Shown in pieces: positions 12,095 to 23,893 of a stretch of 64,000 bases of DNA (position 1 is the stretch's first letter; every line of letters begins with the position of its first letter). The stretch spans positions 1 to 64,000 of the forward strand of contig JAYWVB010000012.1 in assembly GCA_039881045.1 (NCBI GenBank). Direction: 5' to 3'. The position numbers and the translations under genes are program-made. This DNA comes from Chaetomium olivaceum (Eukaryota > Ascomycota > Sordariomycetes > Sordariales > Chaetomiaceae). The notes beneath the pieces are model-generated. The model was not told where the DNA came from, ran no database searches, and was given only the letters and a program-made list of their open reading frames with translations.

Positions 12095-14052
12095 GTATGG
12101 CCCTCTCAGGATAAGGGATGATGAGTAGCGGAGCGGGTTTTGGGGAGGTCAGGGAGTGTCTGGTTAGAGGATGAGGGTTGACGAGTACCATGGTTTGTTG
12201 GTAGATGATAATGCTGTTATACCACATAGGGCAGGGATTCGTTATTAGATTCTACGATTATGCTTCTTTCTCATCTTCTTTGTTGAGTTCTTGATTGAGG
12301 GAGGCGGGAATGAGTCGTTCATTCCAGTCTCCACATGTCTGCGAGTAAGAAACTTGCCCCCGTCACCCCTGTCGAGTCCGAAATCCGTCGTCTGATGCTT
12401 CAATGCCAACTTGGCGTCAGATGCCGAGATGGCTCAGGGGATCACATTGTACACACATCAGACGGTGGAGAGACAGAGAGAGATTCAATAGTGAGCGTTG
12501 GCGTGTCTCGGGTCCCCGACGGTGAAGCAAGTTCGGACATCTCCGCTGTTCAGTAGCTTCTGTTGGTGATGGGTTAGTTCTGCCGTTGGTAGCTCTGGTT
12601 GCAGCCACCACCACCAACAACAGTAGCCAAGGTCACCAACACACACCAACACCCTCACTAATGTCAACCTTCCCCCACCACACTCCCCCGGAACCAACAG
12701 AAACCGCTCTCCGGGAGGGAGAGCACGCAGAAAATATGCAAGATCCCCGCCTGACTTGCCGCCCGCAGGCGGATGATGGAGAACTGCAGTACGAGGTACT
12801 TCGTACATCGTTAGTTTAATGCAAGCGATGTCGCGATGCAGCAGCCAACAGCAGGAGCAACATCTGCGCAAGCTGACCGATCAGACCAGACCTGGAAAAC
12901 AATAACGAAACGGCCCCCATCCATTCATCCATCCATCCATCCATCTGATCCACTCCGTTCCTGCCTGGAACGGGCTGACGGGCGCAGTTGACGATCGCCG
13001 GGCATGCTGTAACCCACACCGAAGGGAAAAGCAGCGCGCGCTGTGCAGCAGCGGCACAGCGGATGCGCAGTTCGATTCCCTGCAGCAACCTAGCAGGAGT
13101 TTACGGTCACTAACCTGGAACGAACTATGGAGCAGCCAGCAGCAACGGCAGCGGCAGGTTCTGGCTCTTCTGGGCCATTGCTCGCCCCTTCTAGGCTGCG
13201 CACGTGCAGCCTCGGGAACTCGGACGGCGGAACGGGAGGAGGGAAATCGACGAATTGGACGAGCGGGAGTGTGTGGATTGGAGCGTGTCAAAGATGATCG
13301 AGAGCGGAATTATTGCTGATTGCTGAGGTCAGAACGCCAAATGAGGAATGGGAGGGGGGTTGTCAGGTTCGATGCAACCTCAGGTTGGTGGACGAGCAAT
13401 CGTTGAGCATGCTCGGCATTGGCCCCCACCAGCGGGGACCAGCCCCCCGCTCCCTGTTCAGATCTTTTCTCTTGCCCTGTGAGAACTGTTCGTCCGAGTC
13501 GGGACTGCGCGCTTAGCCTCGACTTCATGGCTCCACGGCTCCACGGGTTACGGGCTGTGCCGCCGAGAGCGAGCGTGGACCGCGGAGCCTGGAAGGCAGG
13601 GACCTCGCAGGAGGAGCAGGTGCGCAGGGTCAGGTAAGGTACCTTTTCCATGCCATTTGCAGACTTCCAGTGCAGTCTTTGCAGCACAGACAGCCTTGAG
13701 ACCTGAACTTGACAGGGCAGTTGCAGTGACTTCGTCCATACTACAGTACGTACCCCCCCGGTCTTCTCGGTTGATCCGGGGTTGTTTGCTGCGTTTGCTG
13801 CACCCGCACTCGCTTTCACACTTGCCTGCACCTTTCTTTTTCCCCTCCTCATTCCTTTGCGCCTGCTTCCAATATCACAATATCCTAATATCCCACAACA
13901 TACCTACCTTACCCTTCGAAAAGCCTGCCGCCCGGAAACTGCAATTGATGGAGTAGCCAAAACGCCCAAAACGGACGAAACCTGGAACCATGGCGCCGTG
14001 GCTGGGCCCCGCAATCACAAGCGTCGCTGATGGCTCTGAATGAGCACGGATC
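12095..14052. other. Intergenic, 2 kb, with a short CCAT microsatellite
   Basis: The region lies between the DIP2-like 3' end and the HET gene. A (CCAT)n tract sits at 12917-12945. A 180-codon minus frame at 13310-13852 lacks any domain and is probably noise. The 3' half is the likely promoter of the HET gene. Confidence 0.6.
12917..12945. repeat. (CCAT)n microsatellite
   Basis: About seven CCAT units in tandem with one imperfect unit (TTCATC), in non-coding DNA. Confidence 0.9.
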
Positions 14053-17000
14053 ATGGACTTTCTCCCACACCCCACGTCTGGCGTTGAGGCTCTTGACATA
14101 CCCTTCGTCGCCGACACGCCCTTTGTCTTTGGATCCGACTTTTGGGACTTCCCCAAGCTGCACGGCTTCGGCGATCAATGGGCCAGCCTGCCCGCACCCC
14201 GTTTGGCATCTCTCGCCCAGTCGTGGCTCTACTTCGGCACCGTGTCCGAGTTCCTTGGCAGGCCGATCGACTATCGCGAATTCCAGGTCTCGCGGAGCGT
14301 ATCAGGGAAGCCCCTGCTCCCGCTGCTCAACGAGTGGCTCACCGCACACGCCATCAACACTACCGACGGCCAAACGATACAGGATGCCGACGATTACGAA
14401 GATAAGAAGCTGGTGCTCTACGAACATGCCCGCTTCCTCGACGCCGTCATCCGGTTGGCCGAGGACTTCGACAAGGTGTCGCAGAGCCATGTCAAGCCCA
14501 TCCCCACCATTATTCTTTCCGTCAAGGTGCTGTGCATCACCCTGAGGGGCGTGATGTGGGATCTGGCCCGGGGCGACATCGACGAGACTCTCAGGCCGTG
14601 GCCGTCACCCGCCACTCGCATGCGCCGTGAGATAGCGCCGGCGAAAGACGCACCGGGGAAGCAGACCATTTCTCCCAGCTCCCAGTTGATGCTCGACGTG
14701 TTGCGCCTGCGCGGCTGGTGCCCGTTCTACGCCCGGAAGGTTCTCACTCAATATAATTACGCCCTCGCTTACTATTTTACCCGCCTCTTCCGGACCTACT
14801 CTCCCGGACTCAGCCACCGTCACTGCTCCGACGACGAGTGCGTCGCCAGCAACGCCGATATCTTTAGTTATGTTCCGAAGCACGCCCGCCGCGGCTGTCT
14901 TTGCCAGCCCAAGGCCGCCCCGATGGATCAGATCCGGGCGATTATTGAGAATGGAGGGATACCCCTGATCCGGCTAAGGGGGTCTCAAAAGAAGGGGGTT
15001 AGGATGGAAGTTGTTAGGATGACCGCCCAGACGCGCTTTGTTGTCGTTTCCCACGTATGGTCAGACGGAATTGGCAATGCGCACACCAATGCGCTACCCG
15101 AATGCCAATTGCGGCGTCTTCATGCTCACATGGGCGAGCTTAAACCTTTAAAACAATCTCGGGATAGGGACGGAGACCTTGATTTCAACCTCCTGAGCTC
15201 ACTTGATACAGGCTTCCAGGCGGCCACCGCACGCCGACCGAAATACCTTTGGATTGACGCTTTATGCATGCCTCCTAATGGATCGACTGCCTTTTTGCGG
15301 CTTCGGGCTATCAACAAGCTACCGGCTGTCTACGAAGCCGCCGATCGAATTTTAGTTCTAGACTCGACGCTAGAGAAGACATCGGTAGTGGATTCGGACA
15401 GCGTCGAACAATTCGCGAGATTCGCAGTGAGTCCATGGATGGGGAGGTCCTGGACCTTTCAGGAGGCAGCCCTCGCGTCTGCATGTGAAGTCCAGTGCGC
15501 CGATGGCACGTTCGACGGCTTTTCACCACAACCCAAACAGAGGTTATCCTCATCCACCGCGACGGCAAAACGGCGACGGCTTGCTTGGCTGGAGGCTCTT
15601 ACTCGTCCTGCGGAGTTGATCGGGAGAGTGGCGTTCCGGAAGTCGCAAAGCCAATCCATGCAGTTATTGAATAACACTTCGACCCTAGGCGTCGGCATCG
15701 AGACATCGGTGGTCAAGAGCCTCACTCGGTCACTCAGGGAGGAATTTCGCTCAGGGTTTGCGAACGGCGTGAAGCCCAGCCGCGCAGCCGTGGGCGAGGG
15801 AAGGCTAGCCCCTGACTTTTGTACACTCTTCGTACAAGTCTGGAATGAACTCAGCAAGAGGGCGACGACGGTGCCGGGAGACATGCATATCATTATGGCT
15901 AGCCTACTTGGCTTCCACACCGAGCCTATCATGCGCCTAAACAAATCGGCGGATCGCATGTCTTGCATCTTGCGGAGCATGGACGGCATTCCCATATCGC
16001 TACTTTTCAACCTTGACGGGCCACGCCATCAGCCGACGAGGAATCACCGGGACCGCTGGCTGCCGCTGTACCCCTCGAGGCAAAAGTTGTCGTTCGGGTC
16101 AACGTTTACTAACATCCGATCCATCAACGACGATTTATACCTCCCGAATAATAGCGTGAGCCGGGGGAAAGTGGTTGTCTTGGTCTGCACTGGCGAAGTC
16201 GACCCGTTTTCGAGCTGCACCTTCAATCTCAGGGACACTTCTTCGGGAGAGCAGTATTCCGTGGTACTTCACCGGCAGGAGGGAGAGATGGACGAGTTCG
16301 CGACACCGGAGGCTGGCCCATATTGCCTCGCCATCCAACTAGACCCGGAACTCGGTAGCCTGCCTGATGGTCATATCGATGGCCTGGGTGCCATACCCAA
16401 GACATACGCAGGAGCGTTATTCCGCGTCCGGCGAGTCGTGACAAACGTCAGAAAACTCTATTATACAACCTTGAAACGGATTACGAAAATTCATTCGAAT
16501 TGGTCGAAGACCAAACCTACGAAACCCGCGACCTGGAGACGGCGAGCAAGCGAACCACGAACTACCTAGACGGCAACCTCGCGTCCGCATTCTCGAATCA
16601 TCATCGGGGAATCTTACGAACGGTCTATGACTGCCCCATGACAGTCTCTTCCTGCTCACCGAGAAGAGCAGACGGCGCCACCTGGCCACTGAAAGAAGGC
16701 CCCACCCTCCTCGCCCAACAGCTCCCTGAAACCTGGCAAACGGTCATCGAACGAGGTTCGTTTCCCTTTCCACCCCCCCACCCCCCCCCTCCCGGTCCCT
16801 AGCTAACCTTCTTTCTCCCCTATCCAGAACCAGCCACCTACCCCCCCCTCTCCCCACCCGCCCTTCCTTCACCGAGGCCGTCAGCCCCGTATCCGCCTAC
16901 CTCGGCATCACCGCCATCGACGGGCTCGTAGCCTCGGGCTGCGTCGGCCTGGCCATCGCCATCTGCGCCACCATGTTCTCCCGCCTCGCCCTGCTCGCCC

Positions 17001-17575
17001 AGGCCGCCGTCATCGCAAAGCTCGTCCTGCACTCCCTCTTCCTCATGCAGATGTTCCTCTTCCCGGGCATCGAGGTGCGCCTCGTCTGGGACAGCCTGCA
17101 TCTGGCACTTGTGGTGTTGTATACCTTCTCCCGCGTGACTTCCCCCGCCCCCGGCGGCGGGGTCGGCAGGATGGACGTGCTGGACTGGTCGTTCATTGCG
17201 TGGGCGTTCCTGGGACATGTGGTGGACTTTGCGGCGCGCTTGGCTATTCGCTGGGTGGTGGTGCCGCGCCTGTTTGAGAAATACCTCCGGTCGTTTGACG
17301 GGGACGCGTTTCGGGGGGAGAAACATGGGGGGAAGAAGGGTGGTAGTGGTGGTGGTGGTGGTGCTGGAGTCGGTGCTACGGGAGCAGGAACAGGGAGAAG
17401 GGGGTGGTTCTCCCGAGCGCGGTTAAAACTTGGAGTTGGTCTCGGTGGTGGCCACCAGTATCAGGAACAGGCGCAGATGGAGGACAGGGAGATGCATCCG
17501 CGGGCTCGCGATGATGGCATGCCGGCTGGGCGCCCAGAGCAGCATTTACTTGGGGACATGGAGGGGCATGTTTAG
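14053..17575 (+). CDS. HET-domain protein with C-terminal membrane region, frame broken twice
   Basis: The first frame runs 14053-16569. HET (heterokaryon incompatibility) signatures are clear: VVVSHVWSDG near residue 333, LWIDALCMP near 398 and SWTFQEAAL near 466. HET proteins trigger non-self recognition and programmed cell death in filamentous ascomycetes. Coding character continues past 16460 in a second frame to a good intron at 16756-16827 (GTTCGT donor, GCTAAC branch, CAG acceptor), then in a third frame to the stop at 17575. Each change equals one missing base; the A4 run at 16452 and the C8 run at 16841 are candidate sites. If both are corrected, the product is about 1150 residues. 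The last part has three or four hydrophobic helices (~16900-17270) followed by a Gly-rich tail. Whether the breaks are real or errors cannot be decided here. Confidence 0.75.
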
Positions 17576-18617
17576 GTACAGTAGTTTATGGGCTGTTTAT
17601 TGCAAGGTATGGGTGGTGAACGGTTAGGTGGGTTAGATTACATGTTGGGGATACCATTGGGAGGCAAGATACCTGGGGTTGGGTTAGGTGGTTTTCTGAT
17701 TTTGAGATAGCTGGAACTGGCTGGCTCGGCGTTGGATGTAATACACATAGTTGCACGAGACGACGTTAATCATAAAACATGGAGTGGTCGAGGGACGGAC
17801 GGACCATCGTTTCACACAAAAGTACATTCATTATCAGGCCAAGGACAGACGGAGTATTAAAGAGTGTATTTGTTACTACCTCACATGTGATTACCGTATA
17901 TACCAACAACGAACGACCACACGGTCGTCCCAAAGCATCATCATCTGCTATGCTGTGCTGTGCTCCCGCCGGGCAATGCCATGCATGCAATGGTATGTAA
18001 AGTAAGTTATCTGACAGGATGGTGAGTGGTGGGTGACGTGACAACATCATCGACAACAACAAGAATAAAAAACGCAAATCTTTTCTCGAAAAAAGAAAAG
18101 AAAAAGACATCAAAAAACATGGCGCAGAAAAAAACATGGATATCTCCCCACGCAGTTCAACCCAGCCAACCCCCTCCCCCCCCTCCTTTCCTTCCTTTCC
18201 TTCCCGCCCGCTCATGACCTTCCTCCCGTCATTTCAGTCATCATCACCTCTGCCCCCCTCCATAGAGTGGTTGCAACACACACTGTTGTTGTGTTATGTG
18301 TGCACGTTGCGAGAGTATAAAAAAGAAAGAAAGAAAAACCCAACAGCAACATAGCCAGCGGATGAGGTGAGGTTAGTTGCGTATTTCCAACTAGGACGAG
18401 GAATCGTCCCTCCTTCGCCCAAGGGGAATGACGGCCGTCGTCAATGTCATTCATAGCAGCCAAGTGGGTGGTGGATGGAGACGGCAGTCGAAACATGGAA
18501 GCTTCCACGAAACACGAAGTGGGGAAGTCAACCCCAACCCGTCCTGACCCAACTCCGGCGCGGCCCGTCCCCTCTCCCTCCCCTCTCCTTCTCCGCCGCT
18601 TCAAAGCGAAAGAGACA
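17576..18617. other. Convergent 3' intergenic region
   Basis: This lies between the HET gene (+) and the coiled-coil membrane gene (-), so it should contain both 3' UTRs. A-rich runs lie at about 18060-18130 and 18320-18350, and pyrimidine-rich stretches near 18170-18200. The 1023-codon minus frame that crosses part of this region is the out-of-frame continuation of the next gene, not coding. Confidence 0.6.
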
Positions 18618-21283
18618 TCAAGCCGTCCACCCGAGGGTATCCAGCAAGGTCTTCGACTCGAGGCCACTGAACCCGGCCACCCCGAGCGCCCTGACCTGGC
18701 TGCTCCCGCGCAGGGCGGCCAGGCCACCGGCAATCTTCCAGGCCTCGCCCTCGTCAATGACAAACAGATAGCGCTTGCCCTCCTGATCCCTAATCGTAGC
18801 GCGCAGCAAATGCAAGCCCTTGCCCTTCTCCCCACTGCTCCCACCACTGATAGTGGAGGAGCCACTAGCCCGCGACTTGCAGTTGCCGTCACACACACGA
18901 CCAAACTCATCAATGTACCCCACGGCTTCTTCGCCCAGCATAGTTTTTGTGGCGCCGCGCTCAGCTGCGCGGCGCCCGCCTTGCGGCATCGTCTTGAAGA
19001 AGGGTGGTTGGTCGGTGCCGAGCCAGGGGTGTTGGCGGCCTGGGCCGAGACAGCGTGCACGGGGCACCAGATCTCGACGAGCTTGAGGGTCCATGCCTTG
19101 ACGTCCCACTCGCGCTGGGCGACGCCGCGGACATCGTCGTCGACGAAGAGCCCCGCTGACGTGACGCGCAGGATGAGGCCGTCCGTGACGGGGCTGACGC
19201 CCGAGATGAGCTGCGAGGCCGGCGTCTTGGAGAATTGGTTGAGGTAGCCATAGACGGCCTTGATGATGATCTTCTGGGGGTCGCTGGTGGTGTAGGGGCC
19301 CCGGGTGGAGGGTGGCGGGGTGGTGCGGGCGGTGGAAGCGGCGGATGGGGCCCAGGAGGATTCTGAAAAGTCCGAGACGGACTTCTTGCGGGTGGGCTTT
19401 TTAGGTTTGTCGTAGGGGCGGTAAGAGTAGGTGTCTTCGGTGCCGGTCGCAGAGGCGGTGGATTTGGTGGGAGATGGGGCGGGCTTGGTAGACGACGGAG
19501 TAGGTTTGGTGAACGACGGCGCAGGCTTGGGGGTTGACGGCGCCGGCGCCGGCGCGGGTTTTGGGGGTGGAGGGGCTTGAGTGGGTGTCGGTTTGGCCGG
19601 CGGCGGAGTGGATGCCGCTTGGGACGCGACGCTGGGTGGCCTCCCATTCGGCCACATGCTGGTCTTCTCGCCGACCGAGGAGTAGGCGTAAGTTGTACCC
19701 TTGCGTTCGTTCTTCTCCCTTTCCATCTCCCTTTCCATTTCCCGTTCCATCTCCCGTTCCCTTTCCAGCTCCCTTTCCCTCTCCCTTTCTCTTTCTCTCT
19801 CCCTTTCCCGTTCTCTCTCCCTTTCCCGTTCTCTTTCCCTTTCCCTTTCCTTTTCCCTTTCTCTTTCCCTCTCTTTTTCTCTTTCCCTTTCCGCTTGCTC
19901 CGCGCGGAGCCGGGCGAGGCGCTCTTCACGCTCCTTCCGTTCCTTATCTCGGGCAGCCTGGCGTTCCCTCTCTTGACGGGCCCGTTCTTCGTCCCTCTTT
20001 CGCTGCTCCTCCTTTAACCTCGCCTCCCGCTCTCTGGTTTCTCGTTCGCGTGCCTCGCGCTCCCTGGCCTCCTGCTCGGCCTTCTCACGGAGCTCCTTCT
20101 CAACTTTTTCCCGCACCTCCTTCTCGAGACGCTCCCTTTCTCTGGCCTCCTGCTCTTGCCGGAGCTTCTCTTTGATCTCGCGTTCTCGGGCTTCCCTCTC
20201 CCGCTTATCACGCTCTTTGGCCTCTCGTTCACGAAGCTCGCGTAGCCGGCGGGCAGTGTCCTCTTTTTTCTTGGCCTCGGCCTCCTTGATCTTCCGCTCC
20301 TCTTCCCTCCGCCGCATCTCCTCTCTTGCTTTTTCCCAGGCACCCCTTGGGGCTTCCGATTTTGACGAACTCGGTCGAGGCGGGGGCGGCTGCGGTTCTT
20401 GTTTCGGCTCCGGAGGCGGAGTCGGCTTCGGCTTAGGTGCCTCCTTGGGTGCCGCCTTGGGCGCCTCTTTAGGTACCTCCCTGGGGGGCTCCCTTGGTTC
20501 CTCCCGCCTAGGTTCTTGTGGCGTCGGCTTCGGCTTCGCCTTCTGCTTCGGTTTGGGTTGGGATTGAGGCTGCGGTTGCGGCGGTGGAGCTTGTTGAGGT
20601 TGGGGCTGCGGTTGCGGTGGTGGTTGCGGCCGGGGTTGAGCTTGTGGTTGTGGTTGCGGCCGGGGTTGAGCCTGTGGCTGTGGCTGCGGTTGTGGTTGCG
20701 GTTGGGGCTCCGCATGTGGTTGCTGCCTCGGCTGCTCCTGCCAAGACTGGTATTGCCCGCCGCCGTCTCTCGGAGCCTCTTGTTGAGGCGGTGGCGGCGG
20801 TGGCGGCGGCGGTCCCTGATTCGGCGGTGGACCATTCTGAGGCGGAGGGGTGTACCACGACGACCCTGGCCCGCTGCCCCATCCTCCTCCTGGCCTTTGG
20901 TGACCTCCCGACTGGTTGTTGCCCTGCCTATTTTGCTGGTCCGAGGAACCGTTCTGCTGGCGGCCCAGAAGGAAAGCCGCGGCGCCAATACATGCCACCA
21001 ACGTGACCCAAAGGAACGGCCACATCTTGTCGGGGCTGTTGAACATGGCCGCCATCACGGGGCTGGCCATATTCGCCATGATGACGACTGCCAGTGTGCT
21101 GACGACACCGGCAATAAAGCTGTTCCATTGTGGCTTGAGGGAGGGCAGGTAGAGGAAGCCCGAGCCGGCCGAGTGTTCGGGGATGATGAAGACGTCGTAT
21201 TTGCCGGGCGGGAGACCGGAGCCACCGGCCGTTGTCCTGGGGTTATCCCCATGCGGGGGCGGAGGCGGCGGTGGCTGGCTCAT
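18618..21283 (-). CDS. Membrane protein with long charged coiled coil, frame broken once
   Basis: The start at 21283 opens with a poly-Pro N-terminus. Two hydrophobic helices follow (about residues 53-80 and 87-107), then a Pro/Gln-repeat region (~190-250). A very long Arg/Glu/Lys coiled coil (~320-535) ends in a nearly pure RE/KE repeat at 19700-19880. Next come a Pro/Ser/Thr linker and a globular C-terminal domain. The initial frame stays coding to about 19040; the conserved-looking C-terminus (ending LESKTLLDTLGWTA) is in another frame with its stop at 18618. The G4 run at 19026-19029 (C4 on the coding strand), one base short, would join them into about 888 residues. No catalytic motif is seen. 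I know similar fungal proteins only as uncharacterised; membrane anchorage is inferred from the helices. Confidence 0.7.
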
Positions 21284-23590
21284 GGTTCACAATGGGCCAG
21301 CTGGCCCGAGTCCAGGTGTATCGGTCTAAAGGGAGGGTTGTCGACGGCGAGTCGAATGCGCGGGGATCGAACGTCAGTGGTGTATCAAAGCAGCCATAAG
21401 GATTGAAAAGTCATGACAATAACTATGTAGACGGCGGCAAGACGAGTTAGTAGGAGAGCGGCGGGAATGGTCTACTGAGAGATGGGAAGGAGTGTCTCCT
21501 TGAGTTGGATATGAAAATTAGGGCTCACCGTGAGGCAAAGCAGAGTACAAAACTCCAAAAGCGCACAAGCAAAAGTAGCGAAGCCGAATTGCGCTCAGGT
21601 TAGACAAGCGGGACAAACGGCGAGGTCGGCCTTGTCTGTCCAGAACCTTGATGTCGGTCGTCCCCCAGCCCCGCAGTTTATTTAAGAAGCGGTCGTGTGT
21701 CGTTCGTGTTATCGTCGTCAATTAGTCGTGAACTGGGTCTTTTTTGAAACTTTGAACGCGGTGGTGAATTCTCGGGTCGCAACGGTTTTTCCTTGAACAG
21801 GCTGGAGGTTGCAGGTGTGCGCAAGCGATGGATGGGTGGCCTCTAGGAAAAATGCAGGCACGGGCCCTGTTCTGTTTACTTTCGACGAGCTTCTGGCCAT
21901 TCGGCGGCAGAAGATTTGGTGTGGCGCACGGCCCATCTGCAGCCCAGCCCAGCCGAACCAAACAGCCCTGGCAGCCCATGGAAGCGACAACGAGGCACAG
22001 ATCCGTCCCGCCCATCCCATCCCGCGACACCTCTGCCGGGCCTTCCCGCCCATTGTTGGGGCATTTCTTGCTGCCAGTAGCCGTGTATACTAATTGCATT
22101 CTGGTCACCCGACCTCTCAACAAACGGTTTAAGAGCTATGTTCCTTGCAAAAGCTGCTCTCTGAAAAGGGGTACACAGCACTAACATGAGATTTCCAGGG
22201 AAGTTCCATGCTGGCCAAAGGACCCCTGAATATTCGTCTGGACCACGCAACCACGTTCCTGAATCCTCAATTGACCGACCAAACGCAACCAACTGCAAGC
22301 CAGCACACAATCTTCGCGACCGTCCATCAACGGCCATCAACAGCCTGCGCCCAACTCCCCCTCTCTTCCCCGCGCATCTCTCATTTGTCTGTCGTCTCAA
22401 ACACGCGTCACCAGGAACCAAACAACGAATGGCAACCACCCCTCCACAAAACGAAAAGTGCGCAGACGCTGACCAACCTCCTTCTCTCTCAATGGAGGGG
22501 CTGGTGATGGCACCCTGCCGGCACCCAATCGTGCCAATCCGACCCAAGTTCTGTGTTCTGTCCATTTTGACAGGTTGTGGCGGGCCCACTTTCCCGGCGA
22601 ATCGCGCGAGTCAAACTAAAGGACCCTGAGAAGTCACTGGCTGAGACAGGAGCCACCAGCGAACCCGCGGCTCCGGCTCCGCTTTGCGGAGTGTGGGGGG
22701 AGGGGACAATTCCCACCACAGTAACCTGGCTTGCCTGGCACTCCAGCCACCTCGAGCCACCCGAGGTTGTCAATTCTTCCTCTGCCTTGGTTCTTGTCGT
22801 GCAAGTTTTCGCTAAGTTCTGCCGGGATTTTGAGGTAAGAACCTCGGTGGGTGATGATCATGTCGTCAATTCGTCCCAGAGGAGAAGATGAGCAAACAAA
22901 CTGCTGGGTTGAGAATTGAAGCGTTTCGGTGTGTTTACTTGGAAGTTAACCGCTCGTGTTGCCGAGCAACGAATCACAAAATGATGCTTCCCCATCGTGG
23001 GGTGGGTGACGTCGCCAACCGCCAGCTCACCCATCACACACCAGCCACTCCAATGAGGGGCATACTGAGGCTCAGCTGATGGGACAACTCATCAACGAAA
23101 GCCATTGGTATCCCAGAACAGGCGAAGCCGGAGCCGGCGTAGTTGGAGTCGGCCCGCTGCTGCAACTTGCTGTTGCCATTGCAACCTAGATTATGTACAC
23201 AAGCCAGTCATTTTGCGCCCATTTTTTCAAGGCAACGTTGGATCATGACTGACACCCGGTCGAGTTGTCCGTGGCCCCGAATAGTGGCAACAAACCTGAG
23301 TGGCATTGGCGCGATTCAAAGGTTTTGCTGTGTTTGTTTTCATGTTCCCAACTCGGCAACGCCCGCAACAACACTAAAAGGAAAAGCAAGGCACTTGGAA
23401 GAGAGTAGAAAAAAACGCCGCCCTGGATTCCCAACTTGCTCTGTGGTATGTATCAAATAAAGGTGAAACCCAAGTACGACTGTATCCATGCTCCGTAGAC
23501 GTAATCTGTAAAGAAAACTAATGCACCTCCACGCCGTTGCCAGCGTCATTGTACCCGCGACACATCCCAGCTAGAACTTTGTAGTCATTA
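21284..23590. other. Intergenic, 2.3 kb
   Basis: The region is upstream of the coiled-coil membrane gene and downstream of the vam7 readthrough frame. The largest frames (for example 237 codons at 21876-22589, minus) overlap similar-length frames on the other strand and show no domain. I see no RNA gene or transposon end. Confidence 0.55.
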
Positions 23591-23893
23591 TCAACCTGGA
23601 GACTGGATCAAAACCATTACCAACTCCACAGCCCATATTAGGACCTCCAACGCCTTCCCGAGGAGCCACTCCGTCACCACAGCTCCCTGAACGCCGGCTA
23701 GTATAAATTTAACAATCAGTAACAGCACGGCGTTGATCACGCCGCCTCCCGTTTGTTGCTCTTTCTCCGTCTTCTCCTCCTCCTCCTCCTCCGCCACTGC
23801 AACGAGAGTCGTCCCGGACGAGCCACTCCCCGCAGAAACCGAAGACGAAGAATCCATATCCCAGTCCATCTCTTTGGGAGGCGGCGGTCCCCG
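23591..23893 (-). CDS. Possible stop-codon readthrough extension of Vam7
   Basis: Directly after the vam7 UGA, the same frame continues for 100 sense codons to a second stop at 23591-23593. It encodes a Pro-rich start, a Ser/Gly stretch, a run of six Glu, then about 50 mostly hydrophobic residues in two segments (VINAVLLLIVKFILAGV and KALEVLIWAVELVMVLI). An internal ATG at 23869 could instead start a separate 92-residue protein. UGA-CGG is a known leaky context (type II in plant RNA viruses). The visible facts are the in-frame openness and the hydrophobic ending; use as an extension is inference. It could also be 3' UTR that is open by chance. Confidence 0.35.
   Translation of the reverse strand, partial: RGPPPPKEMDWDMDSSSSVSAGSGSSGTTLVAVAEEEEEEKTEKEQQTGGGVINAVLLLIVKFILAGVQGAVVTEWLLGKALEVLIWAVELVMVLIQSPG

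Noticed and set aside
13310..13852. 180-codon minus frame
   Set aside because: No recognisable motif, and it lies in the probable promoter of the HET gene.
18212..18617. C-terminal continuation of the 1023-codon minus frame
   Set aside because: After about 19040 this frame loses coding character, and the conserved C-terminus is in another frame with a stop at 18618.
20399..21406. 335-codon plus-strand frame rich in Arg/Leu/Trp
   Set aside because: Antisense to the Pro/Gln and Arg/Glu repeats of the coiled-coil membrane gene; the composition is a shadow.
21876..22589. 237-codon minus frame in the 21-23 kb gap
   Set aside because: No domain, atypical composition, and plus-strand frames of similar quality overlap it.
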